A stretch of 64,000 bases of DNA, from contig NZ_BOOJ01000027.1 in the NCBI RefSeq assembly GCF_016863175.1, positions 1 through 64,000 of the forward strand. Reading direction: 5' to 3'. The notes under the pieces are model-generated. The model was not told where the DNA came from and made no database searches. It worked only from the letters and a program-made list of their open reading frames with translations. This DNA is from Paraplanobispora siamensis (GTDB taxonomy: Bacteria; Actinomycetota; Actinomycetes; Streptosporangiales; Streptosporangiaceae). The position numbers and the translations under genes are program-made. Below, piece after piece: positions 8,270-19,693 of this stretch (position 1 is its first letter; the number at the start of each line of letters is the position of its first letter).

Positions 8270-8872
8270 ATGGTGGAGAAGCAGGGACTGCGGGAGCGCA
8301 AGAAGCAGCGCACCCGGCAGGCGCTGATCGAGGCGGCGGTACGCCTGTTCCAGGACAGGGGCTACGAGCACGTGACCGTGGCCGAGATCGCCGAGGCCGC
8401 GGAGGTGGCCCCGCGCACCTTCTTCCTCCACTTCCAGGCCAAGGAGGACGTGCTCCTGGCCGACGCCGACGTGCGCGTCGACCTGGCGCTGCAGGCGATC
8501 GCCGAGCGCGGCGCCGGGGAAGGGCTGCCCGAGGTGCTGACGCGGGCGATGGACCGGATGATCGCCGACACCTGGGAGCGCGACCTGCCCAGCGGGCTCG
8601 CGACGCTCCGGGCGCGGCTGGCGGCCTCGGAGCCGGTGCTGCAGGCCCGGCTGCTGCAGCGCTACCTCACCGCGCAGGCCGAGCTGGCCCGGACGCTGCA
8701 GCGGGCCTTCCCCGACAGACTCGACACGATCACCGCCTCGGCCCTGGTCGGCGCGGTGGTGGGCGCGGTCGGCGCGGCCTCGCTGACCGCGCTGCGGCGC
8801 GGCGACGGACCCGACGAGGTGCGCGACGCCATGCGGCAGGCCGTGGCCCTGGTGGCACGGTCCGTCACCTGA
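8270..8872 (+). CDS. TetR/AcrR-family transcriptional regulator
   Basis: The product is 200 residues from ATG 8270 (MVEKQGLRERKKQRTRQALI); a GTG follows directly. The N-terminal helix-turn-helix is clear: AAVRLFQDRGYEHVTVAEIA, AEVAPRTFFLHFQAKEDVLL. The C-terminal ligand domain is helical and of MftR/TetR_C type (RLLQRYLTAQAELARTLQRA). It is divergent from the SDR-LLM pair with the 8207-8223 palindrome between them, so it most likely represses that operon and itself and responds to an unknown small ligand. No strong Shine-Dalgarno sequence is visible, so translation may start on a short leader. Confidence 0.85.
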   Translation: MVEKQGLRERKKQRTRQALIEAAVRLFQDRGYEHVTVAEIAEAAEVAPRTFFLHFQAKEDVLLADADVRVDLALQAIAERGAGEGLPEVLTRAMDRMIADTWERDLPSGLATLRARLAASEPVLQARLLQRYLTAQAELARTLQRAFPDRLDTITASALVGAVVGAVGAASLTALRRGDGPDEVRDAMRQAVALVARSVT

Positions 8873-8927
8873 CCGGTGACCGTGCGCGACCGCGTGCGGC
8901 CTGGCGGACCGCGGAGGCCGGAGGCAC

Positions 8928-8963
8928 GGTCAGGCGGGCCGCGGAGGCGCGGTCAGGCGGGCT
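8928..8963. repeat. Tandem ~23-bp duplication spanning the UspA stop codon
   Basis: GGTCAGGCGGGC occurs at 8928 and again at 8951. The flanking GGAGGCxCGGTCAGGCGGGCcGC is repeated with one or two changes at a 23-base period. On the minus strand each copy contains TGA; the real stop is 8953-8955. Confidence 0.7.
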
Positions 8964-9852
8964 GTTCGTCCTCGATCCTGGCGGCGTCGACCCGCGATCC
9001 GACCACGGCCACCGGGCAGTGGGCGTGGTGCAGGACCCCGTGGCTCACCGAGCCCAGGACGAACCCGGCGAGCACGCCCCTGCCCCGCGACCCGACGACG
9101 ACCAGATCCGCCGCCTCCGAGGCGTCGATGAGCGCCTGCACCGGATGACCGTTCACCACCTGGTGGACGACCTCCAGCTCCGGGTGGCTCAGCGTGACGG
9201 TGCCCACCGCCTCGTCCAGGATGCGGGTCCAGGCCCCCTCGATCTCGCCCAGCTCGGTGAGCAGCGCGGGCATCGTCTCGGCGGCCGGGGTGGCCAGGTT
9301 CCACGCCAGGATCGCCCGCAGCCGCGCCCCGCGCAGAGACGCCTCGGCGGCGGCGAACCTGAGCGCCCCCGTGCTCTCCGGCGAGCCGTCCACCCCGACG
9401 ACCACCTCGTCGAACGTCTTGTGCGGCTCCACCGGCCCGCGTACCACCACCACCGGGCAGGGGGAGCGCGAGACGACCTTCAGGGCCACCGACCCCAGCA
9501 GCAGGCCGGAGATCCGGCCCGTGCCCCGCGAGGCGACGACGAGCAGTTCCGCCGCCTCCGCCTCGGCGATCAGCACCGCGGCGGGATCGCCGGTCATCAC
9601 GGCGTCCACGACCTCCACGTACGGCGCGCACTCCCGCGCGTGCGCCACGGAGCGGGCGACGAGATCGCGCCCGCCCTCCAGCAGCCACTGCCGCACCTCC
9701 TCGATCCCCGCCTCCGCCGGGGAGTGCAGCCATGTGTACACGGCGTGCACCACACGCAGGGGAAGGCCCCGGCGCGAGGCCTCGCGCGCCGCCCACTCCA
9801 CGGCCCGCAGGCCGTCCGCGGACCCGTCCACTCCCACCACCACATGTGTCAT
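8953..9852 (-). CDS. Universal stress protein with two UspA domains
   Basis: Taking ATG 9852 (MTHVVVGVDGSADGLRAVEW) gives 299 residues; in-frame ATGs at 9864 and 9885 are alternatives, none with a strong ribosome site. Two Usp domains occur in tandem. Domain 1 ends with VVASRGTGRISGLLLGSVAL and CPVVVV. Domain 2 begins VVVGVDGSPESTGALRFA and ends GSRGRGVLAGFVLGSVSHGV then CPVAVVG. Both keep the ATP-binding G-2x-G-9x-G-S pattern. Such proteins act in the cytosol in dormancy and stress responses. The gene stands alone and is divergent from the 10028 membrane protein. Confidence 0.9.
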   Translation of the reverse strand: MTHVVVGVDGSADGLRAVEWAAREASRRGLPLRVVHAVYTWLHSPAEAGIEEVRQWLLEGGRDLVARSVAHARECAPYVEVVDAVMTGDPAAVLIAEAEAAELLVVASRGTGRISGLLLGSVALKVVSRSPCPVVVVRGPVEPHKTFDEVVVGVDGSPESTGALRFAAAEASLRGARLRAILAWNLATPAAETMPALLTELGEIEGAWTRILDEAVGTVTLSHPELEVVHQVVNGHPVQALIDASEAADLVVVGSRGRGVLAGFVLGSVSHGVLHHAHCPVAVVGSRVDAARIEDEQPA

Positions 9853-10027
9853 GTGATGGCCCATACCCAGCCGGATACCCGCCATCCCAGGTCGTCCACG
9901 ACCGCGGGCGCGCACCGTGCCGCCCCCGGAGGCACCCGTAATCCGGATGCAACCGGCGTGAAAGCGATCTCCGCTTCTCTTACGCCGTCACGATGACACG
10001 ACGTACACATGGGACTGGAGAACCTCG

Positions 10028-10861
10028 ATGGGACCGATGAAGAGGATTGGTCTGGGCGTCTCGGCCGGCGGTGCCGCCCTGCTCGTCGCGGGGGTCACCG
10101 GGATGACCATGTGGCCCATGCCCGGCTGGGCGGTGCCGGCCTTCGTCTCGGGGATGATCCTGCTGATGTCGGGATCGTTCGCGGCGGCGTGGTCCTTCCA
10201 CAACGCGGCCTTCGGCCAGGCGATGTCCGTGTTCGAGGCGCAGGCGGGCCCCGGGCTCAAGGGAGTCTTCAGCATGGCGCAGGAGATGGCCCGGGGGAAC
10301 GACGACCTGCTCGCCTCCGGGACCTCCGCGACCGCCGTGGTGATCTCGATGACGGACACCGGGGTGACCGTGAACGGCCTGCCCCTGGTCGCCTTCGAGC
10401 TGGAGGTGCACCGCGACGGCGCGGTGCCCTACCGCCTCGCGCACCGCGAGACCCTTCCCCGGCTGCTGGTGGGGGCCGTGCTGCCCGGCGCCCTGCTGTC
10501 CGTGCGGATCGACCCGGACGCCCCGCACCGGGTGGCGGTCGACTGGAGCCGCGCGCCGGGGTACGGCGCCCCGGAGCCCGGTGAGCACCTGTCCGCGGCC
10601 GAGCTGATCGCCCGGGGCCTGCCGGGCGCCGCCACGGTGCTGGGCACCTTCTCCATGGACGGCATGACCGCCGACAACGGCGACCCGATCGTGGGGTTCG
10701 TGCTGCGGGTGACCCCGGACGACGGGCGCGCGCCGTACGAGGTGCGGATCGGCCACCGCGTGCCCGTGGCCCACCTGCACCGGACCCTGCCGGGCACCTC
10801 CCTTCCCGTGCGGATCGCCGCGGAGGACCCTCAGAAGCTGGCGATCGACTGGGACGCGTGA
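10028..10861 (+). CDS. Membrane-anchored protein with two tandem copies of an unnamed beta-rich domain
   Basis: The product is 277 residues from ATG 10028 (TGGAG eight bases upstream). Two membrane segments (GVSAGGAALLVAGVTGM; VPAFVSGMILLMSGSFAAAW) precede a soluble part. That part shows an internal duplication of about 75 residues. Repeat 1 runs from SGTSATAVVISMTDTGVTVN to PHRVAVDWSRAP. Repeat 2 runs from GAATVLGTFSMDGMTADNGD to PQKLAIDWDA. Each has the order GTxS/T-D-G-D/G-x-P-x-V-x-F-x-L-x-V, PYxxxxxHRxxxP, LPGxxLxVRI and a closing VxxDW. I cannot name the family or function. The gene is divergent from the universal stress gene. Confidence 0.75.
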   Translation: MGPMKRIGLGVSAGGAALLVAGVTGMTMWPMPGWAVPAFVSGMILLMSGSFAAAWSFHNAAFGQAMSVFEAQAGPGLKGVFSMAQEMARGNDDLLASGTSATAVVISMTDTGVTVNGLPLVAFELEVHRDGAVPYRLAHRETLPRLLVGAVLPGALLSVRIDPDAPHRVAVDWSRAPGYGAPEPGEHLSAAELIARGLPGAATVLGTFSMDGMTADNGDPIVGFVLRVTPDDGRAPYEVRIGHRVPVAHLHRTLPGTSLPVRIAAEDPQKLAIDWDA

Positions 10862-10902
10862 GACCGGGCCGGGTGATCGGGACGGTCACCCGTCCGGCCG
10901 GG

Positions 10903-11844
10903 TCACTCGTCGGGCAGGCGCCACACGCCCGCGCGGATCAGGTGGTGCAGCAGGATGAGCTGGGTGATCCGCAGGGGTTCGTTGCGTGAGCCGTCCTCCA
11001 TGAGACCGAGGCAGACGGGCAGCGGCTCGGGCACGCCCAGGTCGTGCCAGATCGCCTTGGCCACGACGTCGGCCTCCAGCGGGTCGGCGTACCCGTGGAT
11101 GTGCAGGGCGTCCACCGGCCCGCCGTCGGAGTCGCGGGTGAGCTTGAGATGGACCGCCGAGGTGGTCGCCCTGGACAGGATCTGGGCGAAGTTCGGGTGC
11201 CGGATCGTGGGCCGGAGCAGCAGCGTCGCCGACAGCGACCGGTTCTCGCGGCCCTCGATCCGCTCGAAGCGGACCACGATGTCCGCCTCGCGCTGCTGGG
11301 GGCGGACGAAGGCCGCCGAGTCCGCCTCGCGTCTGGCCAGCTCGGTCAGCACCTGCTCCCGCGTGTAGCCGCGCTGCCGGATGTCCCTGGTGATCTTCCA
11401 CTCGCGCCTGATCGGCTCCGGCGGATCGAGATAGACCGTCACGTCGAAACAGGCCCTGGCCAGCTTGGTGTGGAGCGGGAGCAGCCCTTCCACGATCACC
11501 AGATCGCGCGGTTCGACCAGGCGGGGCCGTACCAGGGAGCCGTCGCGGTGGTCGTAGACGGGTTTGAGGATCGGCTGGCCCATGGCCAGCAGCTGCAGGT
11601 GCTGCTCCATGATCTGCACGTGGTTGCAGGCGGGGTGGAGCGGGGTGAGCGGCAGCCCGCCGCGTTCCTCCCGGTCGTAGCGGTGGTAGTCGTCCACGCA
11701 GACCGCGGTGCTCCGGTCCGCTCCCAGCGCCTCGGTCAGGCCGCGCGTGATGGTCGTCTTCCCCGCCGCGCTGTCACCGGCGATCGCCAGCATGGCGGGC
11801 CGCAACGACTCTGCCCGGCGCATCCGCATCAGCTTGTGAGGCAT
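10903..11844 (-). CDS. prk: Phosphoribulokinase, class II (cyanobacterial/plant type)
   Basis: The start at ATG 11844 is supported by GGAAGTGAG. The 313-residue product has the P-loop AIAGDSAAGKTTITRGLTEA, then CVDDYHRYDREERGGLP and LHPACNHVQIMEQHLQLL. Next come GQPILKPVYDHRDG, VIVEGLLPLHTKL, VYLDPPEPIRREWKITRDI and RQRGYTREQVLTELARREAD. These match class II phosphoribulokinase motif by motif and are unlike class I proteobacterial CbbP. The enzyme phosphorylates ribulose-5-phosphate with ATP to give ribulose-1,5-bisphosphate, the RuBisCO substrate. RuBisCO lies 5 kb away. The gene is divergent from a NarL-type two-component system with 130 bases between them. A uridine-kinase-like role is possible but less likely given the context. 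Confidence 0.85.
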   Translation of the reverse strand: MPHKLMRMRRAESLRPAMLAIAGDSAAGKTTITRGLTEALGADRSTAVCVDDYHRYDREERGGLPLTPLHPACNHVQIMEQHLQLLAMGQPILKPVYDHRDGSLVRPRLVEPRDLVIVEGLLPLHTKLARACFDVTVYLDPPEPIRREWKITRDIRQRGYTREQVLTELARREADSAAFVRPQQREADIVVRFERIEGRENRSLSATLLLRPTIRHPNFAQILSRATTSAVHLKLTRDSDGGPVDALHIHGYADPLEADVVAKAIWHDLGVPEPLPVCLGLMEDGSRNEPLRITQLILLHHLIRAGVWRLPDE

Positions 11845-11909
11845 CGGCTGTCTCACTTCCGCAAGGTGGGGGGCGTCACCCGGACGGTATGTCGCGATCC
11901 GGTAACCGC

Positions 11910-11929
11910 CCTCCCCCATCCGGGGGAGG
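11910..11929. promoter_or_regulatory. Inverted repeat in the prk / response-regulator divergent region
   Basis: CCTCCCCC-ATCC-GGGGGAGG is a perfect 8-bp inverted repeat in the 130-base region between the divergent prk and response-regulator genes. It could be a regulator site or a structured leader; the sequence does not decide. Confidence 0.4.
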
Positions 11930-11974
11930 TACCGGGGGATCCTTAAACGCCAGCATTTTTCGTACCTTTGGCGC

Positions 11975-12634
11975 ATGAGGAGTCCGCCGCTCCGGCTGCT
12001 GACCGTCGACGACCACGAGATGGTCCACGACGGCCTGCGGGCCATGCTGGGGTCCTACCGGGACCAGGTGCAGATCGTCGCGGAGGCCCGTGACACCGAC
12101 GGGGCCGTCAAGGCGGTCATGGCCCATGAGCCCGACCTGGTCCTGCTCGACGTACGGCTGCGCGGTGAGAGCGGCCTGGACGCCTGCGCGCGGATCCTGC
12201 GCGCCCGGCCCGGCTGCCTGGTCGTCTTCATGACCGTCTACGACGACGAGCAGTACGTCTACCAGGCCCTGCGGCTCGGCGCCTCCGGGTTCCTGCTCAA
12301 GGACGTGACCGGCGCGGAGCTGGTCGGCGCTCTGACCAGGATCGCCGCCGGCGAGGTGCTGATCGCCCCGATGCTGGCCGGCCGCATCGCCCTGTCGGCC
12401 GCCCGCCTGCACGCCGGGGAGTTCTGGCCGGGGGCCCACCTCGGCCTCACCCAGCGCGAGAGCGAGGTCCTGGCCCTGATGGTGTCGGGCCTGACCAACA
12501 AGGGCATCGCGGCCCGCCTGACGGTCAGCGAGGAGACCGTCAAGAGCCACACCCGCGGCATCTACCGCAAGCTCGGCGTCAACGACCGGGTCACGGCGGT
12601 GGCCACCGCCCTGCGCGAGGGGGTGTTCCGCTGA
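11975..12634 (+). CDS. NarL/FixJ-family response regulator
   Basis: The product is 219 residues. The receiver domain starts RLLTVDDHEMVHDGLRAML with the phospho-acceptor Asp in LVLLDVRLRGESGLD and the switch Thr/Lys region (VFMTVYDD, GFLLKDV). The C-terminal LuxR helix-turn-helix is complete (LTQRESEVLALMVSGLTNKG, VSEETVKSHTRGIYRKLGV). The histidine kinase gene follows 22 bases downstream, so the two form a classic NarL-type pair. Being divergent from prk, it may control the carbon-fixation genes, which is an inference from position. Confidence 0.9.
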   Translation: MRSPPLRLLTVDDHEMVHDGLRAMLGSYRDQVQIVAEARDTDGAVKAVMAHEPDLVLLDVRLRGESGLDACARILRARPGCLVVFMTVYDDEQYVYQALRLGASGFLLKDVTGAELVGALTRIAAGEVLIAPMLAGRIALSAARLHAGEFWPGAHLGLTQRESEVLALMVSGLTNKGIAARLTVSEETVKSHTRGIYRKLGVNDRVTAVATALREGVFR

Positions 12635-12656
12635 GCGGCCCGGGAGCGGGACGCCC

Positions 12657-13961
12657 GTGCGGGGCGGGGCCCCGGTGAGCCGCCTCGGGCTGACGGATCC
12701 CGAGCGGGAGGCCAGGCTGCTCTCCCGGATCATCGAGACGATCTCCACCGGGCTCGACCTGGGGGAGATCGTCCAGGGCGTGGCCGCGCTGGTGACCGAG
12801 ACGACCGAGACCGACATCTGCTTCGTCCACCTCCTCGACGACACCGGCCGGCGGCTCGTCCTGCGCGGCGCCACCCCGCCCTTCGACGAGCTGGCCGGGC
12901 GGATCGAGCTGGACCTGGGCGAGGGCGTGGCCGGCTGGGTGGCGGCCTACGGCAGGCCGGTGGTCATCGACGACGACAAGCTCTCCGACCCCCGCTACAA
13001 GTACATCCCCGAGCTGCGGGGCGAGGACTTCACCTCGATGTGCTCGGTCCCGATCGCCACCCGGCCCGGCCACCTGGTCGGCGTGCTCAACGTCCACACC
13101 CGGGCCCGCCGGGTGTTCAGCTACGCCGACGTCGAGCTCCTGCACTCCGTGGGCGGCCTGATCGCCGGGACCATCGAGAACGCCCGCCTGCACCGGCGCC
13201 TGGCCGAACGCGAGGAGGCGATGGAGCGCTTCGCCGAGCGCGTCGTCCTCGCCCAGGAGGCCGAACGGCGCCGCCTCGCCGGGGAGATCCACGACGGGAT
13301 CAGCCAGCGCATCGTCAGCCTGTCCTACCACCTGTCCGCCGCCCTGGACGTGCTCACACCGCGGCCCGCGCAGGAGGGGGACCGGCTCACGGAAGCCACG
13401 GAAGCCACGGGAGGCGCGGAGGCGGCGGAGGACGGGCCGGGCGCCGCAGGAGGCGGGTCGAGCGCCGCGGCGGTGGAGCAGATCAGGCGGGCGCGGCTGC
13501 TGGCCGAGGACGCGCTGGCCGAGACCAGGTCCGCCATCGAGGGCCTGCGTCCCCCGGTGCTCGACGACCTCGGCCTGCCCGCCAGCCTGGCCAGCCTGGC
13601 CCGGTCCTTCCCGCAGCTGACGGTCGAGGTGGACCTGACCCCCGTACGCCTGCCGGAGCACGTCGAGACCGCGATCTACCGGGTCGCCCAGGAGGCCCTG
13701 TCCAACGTGGCCAGGCACTCAGGCGCCCGGTCCGCCGTGATCAGCCTGGCCGTGCGGAACGACGAGATCGAGCTGGAGATCGAGGACGACGGCGTCGGCT
13801 TCGACCCCTCCCGCCCGGCCAGGCCTCCCGCCTCCACCGGCTACGGCCTGGGCGGCATGCGCGAGCGCGCCGAGCTGCTCGGCGGGCGTCTGGAGGTGCA
13901 CAGCCACCGGGGCTCGGGCACCCTGCTCCGGGTCGTCATCCCGGTGAAGGGCGCCCCCTGA
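12657..13961 (+). CDS. GAF-domain sensor histidine kinase (HisKA_3 type)
   Basis: The product is 434 residues from GTG 12657 (GGGAGCGGG upstream); GTG 12675 is an alternative. Residues about 25-185 form a GAF domain (VQGVAALVTETTETDICFVH, GEGVAGWVAAYGRPVVIDDD, SVPIATRPGHLVGVLNVHTR). The dimerisation/phospho-acceptor region reads EERRRLAGEIHDGISQRIVS-like (here EAERRRLAGEIHDGISQRIV), with His as acceptor. An HATPase_c domain follows (ALSNVARHSGARSAV, IEDDGVGFDP, GYGLGGMRERAELLGG). No membrane segment is present, so it senses a cytosolic signal, possibly redox or a small ligand. A low-complexity insert (EATEATGGAEAAEDGPGAAG and following) of about 35 residues interrupts the HisKA_3 hairpin. Confidence 0.9.
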   Translation: MRGGAPVSRLGLTDPEREARLLSRIIETISTGLDLGEIVQGVAALVTETTETDICFVHLLDDTGRRLVLRGATPPFDELAGRIELDLGEGVAGWVAAYGRPVVIDDDKLSDPRYKYIPELRGEDFTSMCSVPIATRPGHLVGVLNVHTRARRVFSYADVELLHSVGGLIAGTIENARLHRRLAEREEAMERFAERVVLAQEAERRRLAGEIHDGISQRIVSLSYHLSAALDVLTPRPAQEGDRLTEATEATGGAEAAEDGPGAAGGGSSAAAVEQIRRARLLAEDALAETRSAIEGLRPPVLDDLGLPASLASLARSFPQLTVEVDLTPVRLPEHVETAIYRVAQEALSNVARHSGARSAVISLAVRNDEIELEIEDDGVGFDPSRPARPPASTGYGLGGMRERAELLGGRLEVHSHRGSGTLLRVVIPVKGAP

Positions 13962-13979
13962 CCGTCGGGCGGCCCGGGC

Positions 13980-14015
13980 CAGTCGAGCCGTCCTGGTCAG
14001 TCGAGCCGTCCTGGT
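13980..14015. repeat. Tandem 18-bp duplication spanning the RidA stop codon
   Basis: CAGTCGAGCCGTCCTGGT is repeated perfectly at 13980-13997 and 13998-14015, followed by a third partial CAGTCGA. On the minus strand each junction gives GAC TGA, in frame with the real stop at 14015-14017. Confidence 0.85.
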
Positions 14016-14422
14016 CAGTCGACGACCGCGGTGGCCTCGACCTCGACCAGCAGGTCGGGCTCGCCCAGCGCCGCGACGCCCAGGAGAGTGATCGGCTTGA
14101 CCGGGTCGACGCCCATCTTCGCCGCCGCCCGCGCGACGCCCTCTCCCAGCAGCGGCATCTTGTCCGGCGTCCAGTCGACGACGTAGACGGTCAGCTTGGC
14201 CACGTCGTCGAAGGACGCGCCGATCCCGGCCAGGGCGGTGCCGATGTTGAGGTAGGCCTGCTCGACCTGGGCGGCCAGGTCTCCTCCGCCGACCGGCCGC
14301 CCCTCGGCGTCGCGGGCCACCTGGCCCGCCAGGAACACCAGTTTGGACCCGGTGGCGATCGACAGCTGACGGTAGACCTCGGGCTTCGGCAGTCCGTCGG
14401 GGTTGACCAGCTTCACGGTCAT
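14015..14422 (-). CDS. RidA-family (YjgF/YER057c/UK114) protein
   Basis: The start at ATG 14422 follows GAGGAGCGGAC; 135 residues. Family landmarks are GSKLVFLAGQVARDAEGRPV, AQVEQAYLNIGTALAGIGAS, VAKLTVYVVDW and the closing TLLGVAALGEPDLLVEVEAT, where the Arg of canonical imine deaminases (about position 105) is replaced in GVAAL. It may therefore be a RidA relative rather than an enamine/imine deaminase. It is trimeric in the known family. It is divergent from the TetR gene at 14521, which probably controls it. Confidence 0.85.
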   Translation of the reverse strand: MTVKLVNPDGLPKPEVYRQLSIATGSKLVFLAGQVARDAEGRPVGGGDLAAQVEQAYLNIGTALAGIGASFDDVAKLTVYVVDWTPDKMPLLGEGVARAAAKMGVDPVKPITLLGVAALGEPDLLVEVEATAVVD

Positions 14423-14492
14423 GTCCGCTCCTCGGTTCGGCTCGGTTCGGCGCAGGCGGTCGGGCACCGCAGGCGGTTCGGCACTCCTCAAA

Positions 14493-14509
14493 ACATAGCA
14501 ACGTTATGT
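14493..14509. promoter_or_regulatory. Inverted repeat overlapping the RidA/TetR divergent promoter
   Basis: ACATA and TATGT arms flank a 7-base centre (GCAACGT) that itself includes most of AACGTT. The element sits in the 98-base divergent region and abuts the TetR start, so it is a candidate TetR operator. Confidence 0.5.
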
Positions 14510-14520
14510 ATTGTGGCGCC

Positions 14521-15162
14521 ATGGTGAGGGTGAAGGATCCCGCGGTCCGCTCGCTGCTGATCGACCGGGCCGCGCAGACGCTCGCCGCCCGGGAGCCGGT
14601 CACACTCCGCTCGCTGGTGGCCGGGACCGGCGTCTCGACCATGGCCGTCTACACCTACTTCGGCGGCATGGACGGCCTGTGGAAGGCCGTGCGCCAGGAG
14701 GGGTTCACCCGCCTGGCGGTCCGGCTCGCCGAGGTCTCGCCGTCGGCGGATCCGGTGCGCGACCTGGCCGCCCTCGGCGCCGCGTACCTGTCCAACGCCC
14801 TGGCCGTCCCCGATCTCTACCGGGTCATGTTCGACGCCGCGTTCGACCTGGAGGACGCCGCCGCCGCGGACGACACGCTGCACTGCCTGGTCCGCGGCGT
14901 CGAACGGGCCACGGCCTCCGGCCGCTTCCGCGACGACGTCGACCCGCTGGAGCTGGCCACCCAGAGCTGGACCGTCGGCCACGGGCTGGCCTCACTGGTC
15001 GCGACCGGCCCGCTGCCCCGCCAGGCGCTCGCCCACGGCGTGCCGCTGCTGACCGCCCTGTTCACCGACGCGGGCGACGACCCCGTACGGTGCCGCCGGT
15101 CGGTCGAACGCGGCTGGCACGATCTGCTGCCCGATCACGGCTCCGGGCCCTCCGGGGCCGCC

Positions 15163-15171
<9 letters not shown>
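14521..15171 (+). CDS. TetR-family regulator with WHG-type C-terminal domain
   Basis: ATG 14521 (MVRVKDPAVRSLLIDRAAQ) is preferred because ATG 14506 lies inside the palindrome; 216 residues. The DNA-binding part is present but compact (PVTLRSLVAGTGVSTMAVYT, YFGGMDGLWKAVRQEGF). The C-terminal part (LAALGAAYLSNALAVPDLYR, VMFDAAFDLED, LATQSWTVGHGLASLVATG) is the WHG/TetR_C_33 type. It probably regulates the divergent ridA gene. Its end overlaps the convergent LysR gene by 9 bases. Confidence 0.85.
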
Positions 15172-17968
<2,797 letters not shown>

Positions 17969-17999
17969 CCCCCGCCGGCGGGCCCGGTCCCGTCCGGGA

Positions 18000-18866
18000 T
18001 CACTTCCCGGCGGGCTCCACCGGGATCCAGATCTCGGACTCCGCCTCCTTGCCGTCCGGCGAGAGCCGCGTGCGCGAGATCTCGGGGCCGGGCCTGCTCC
18101 GGTACGGGTTGGAGGGGAACCACTGCGTGAACACGTCCCGCCAGAGGTACTGGACCGCCTGCGGGAACGGCCCCGAGCTCTCGAAGACCGCCCACGTCCC
18201 CGCCGGGACGGCGCGGCTGTCCATGCCCTCGGGCACCTCGGCACCGGTCACCACGGCGTGGTAGTAGTCCAGCTCCGTGCCCTCCGCACGGCTGCCGGCG
18301 AGGTTGTCGCTCACGTTGACGATCCCGCGGGGCTCCTGGTCGGAGAGGCTCTCCAGGAGCCGCAGGGTCTCCTGGTCGATGCTCCGGATGAAGGCGACGA
18401 TCGCCGGATTCATCCCCTCGTGGACGAGGGGGACGCGTGCCTTCCTGCCCACCAGGCGGAACTCCTCTTTCTCCACGATCCGATATCGCATGCCGCTGCT
18501 CCCTTCGACGATGAGGCGGAAGGACATCCGCGGCTGGGCGTACAGCGCCGCGCCGCGCCGCCGGGCCTCGCCGGGGCCGACTCCGTGCACGGCGCGGAAG
18601 GCGCGGGCGAACGCCTCGCCCGAGCCGTAGCCGTGGCGCAGCGCGATGTCGAGCAGCGTCTCCTCGCCCGCGAGGACCTCCGCCCCGGCCACGGTGAGCC
18701 GCCTGCGGCGGATGTACTCCGAGAGCGGCATCCCGGCCAGCGCGGAGAACAGCCGCCGGAAGTGGTACTCCGAGGTGACGGCGATCCGCGCCAGCTCGGC
18801 CGTCTCGATCTGCCCATCGAGATGCTGCTCGATGTACTCCATGGCCCTGTTCAGCCGTTCCAGCAC
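18000..18866 (-). CDS. AraC-family regulator with GyrI-like effector domain
   Basis: GTG 18866 (five bases after GGGAGG) is the best start, giving 288 residues; the frame is open to 18920. The N-terminal AraC domain has both helix-turn-helix units (DGQIETAELARIAVTSEYHF, LRHGYGSGEAFARAFRAVHG). The C-terminal half (MRYRIVEKEEFRLVGRKARV, DYYHAVVTGAEVPEGMDSRA, VPAGTWAVFESSGPFPQAVQ, SEIWIPV) is the Rob/GyrI small-molecule-binding fold. It is probably a ligand-responsive activator. The gene is convergent with cbbS with only 31 bases between them, so it need not be related to carbon fixation. Confidence 0.88.
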   Translation of the reverse strand: MLERLNRAMEYIEQHLDGQIETAELARIAVTSEYHFRRLFSALAGMPLSEYIRRRRLTVAGAEVLAGEETLLDIALRHGYGSGEAFARAFRAVHGVGPGEARRRGAALYAQPRMSFRLIVEGSSGMRYRIVEKEEFRLVGRKARVPLVHEGMNPAIVAFIRSIDQETLRLLESLSDQEPRGIVNVSDNLAGSRAEGTELDYYHAVVTGAEVPEGMDSRAVPAGTWAVFESSGPFPQAVQYLWRDVFTQWFPSNPYRSRPGPEISRTRLSPDGKEAESEIWIPVEPAGK

Positions 18867-19054
18867 TCGGTCCTCCCGTGCACCCACGCTAGGCGAGCCC
18901 CATCCCACCGGGCCCGACATTCCGTGCCCGGAACGGTCGGGTCGGCGACTCCCCGGCGCCGCGGCGGGGCGTCGTGAAAGTGATCCGGCGGATCGGGTGA
19001 TAAGAGACGACCGCCGTTCGCTTTCGAGAGGGTGTCCATGACGGGGAGACCATC

Positions 19055-19693
19055 GTGACCGCGCTGTCCCGGGCCGGGCAGGGCGTGCAGGCCCGGCAGG
19101 ACACGGGGGCCGGGGAGGCCGGGGAGGATTTCATGGCCGGGTTCGGCTCGCTCGACGATCCCGAGCGGTTCGGCGCGGTCTTCGACGGCTACTTCGGGGA
19201 GATCCACCGCTATGTCGCCCAGCGGCTCGGGCCCGACCACGCGGAGGACATCGTCGCCGAGACCTTCCTGACCGCCTTCCGCAAGCGGGCGTCCTACGAT
19301 CCGGCCCGCGCGAGCGTGCGGGCGTGGCTGTACGGCATCGCCACCAACCTCGTCGGCAGGCACCGCCGCGTCGAGGTGCGCACCCTGCGGGCGCTCGGGC
19401 GCCACGGCCCGGACGCCGACGCCCCCGGGCACGAGGAGCGCGTCACCGCGCGGGTCAGCGCGGAGAGCCTGCGGCCGAGCCTGGCGGCGGCCGTGGCGGG
19501 GCTCGACCGGCGGGAGCGCGACGTGGTGCTGCTGGTGGCCCTGGCCGGGCTGAGCCACGAGGAGATCGCCACGGCCCTGGACATCCCGTACGGCACCGTC
19601 GGCTCCCGGCTGAACCGGGCCAGGAAGAAGCTGCGCGCCGCGCTGGGCGGCAGCAACCCGATGCTCGACCCGGAGGAGGCCGCCCGTGGATGA
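19055..19693 (+). CDS. ECF-type RNA polymerase sigma factor
   Basis: The product is 212 residues from GTG 19055 (GGGGAG upstream). Region 2 is clear (YFGEIHRYVAQRLGPDHAED, IVAETFLTAFRKRASYDPAR, VRAWLYGIATNLVGRHRRVE). Region 4 is also clear (LDRRERDVVLLVALAGLSHE, EIATALDIPYGTVGSRLNRA, RKKLRAAL). The downstream membrane-protein gene overlaps its end by 8 bases, as in sigma/CU044_5270 pairs found widely in Streptosporangiales. The partner may act as an anti-sigma factor, but no recognisable ZAS domain is present. Confidence 0.9.
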   Translation: MTALSRAGQGVQARQDTGAGEAGEDFMAGFGSLDDPERFGAVFDGYFGEIHRYVAQRLGPDHAEDIVAETFLTAFRKRASYDPARASVRAWLYGIATNLVGRHRRVEVRTLRALGRHGPDADAPGHEERVTARVSAESLRPSLAAAVAGLDRRERDVVLLVALAGLSHEEIATALDIPYGTVGSRLNRARKKLRAALGGSNPMLDPEEAARG

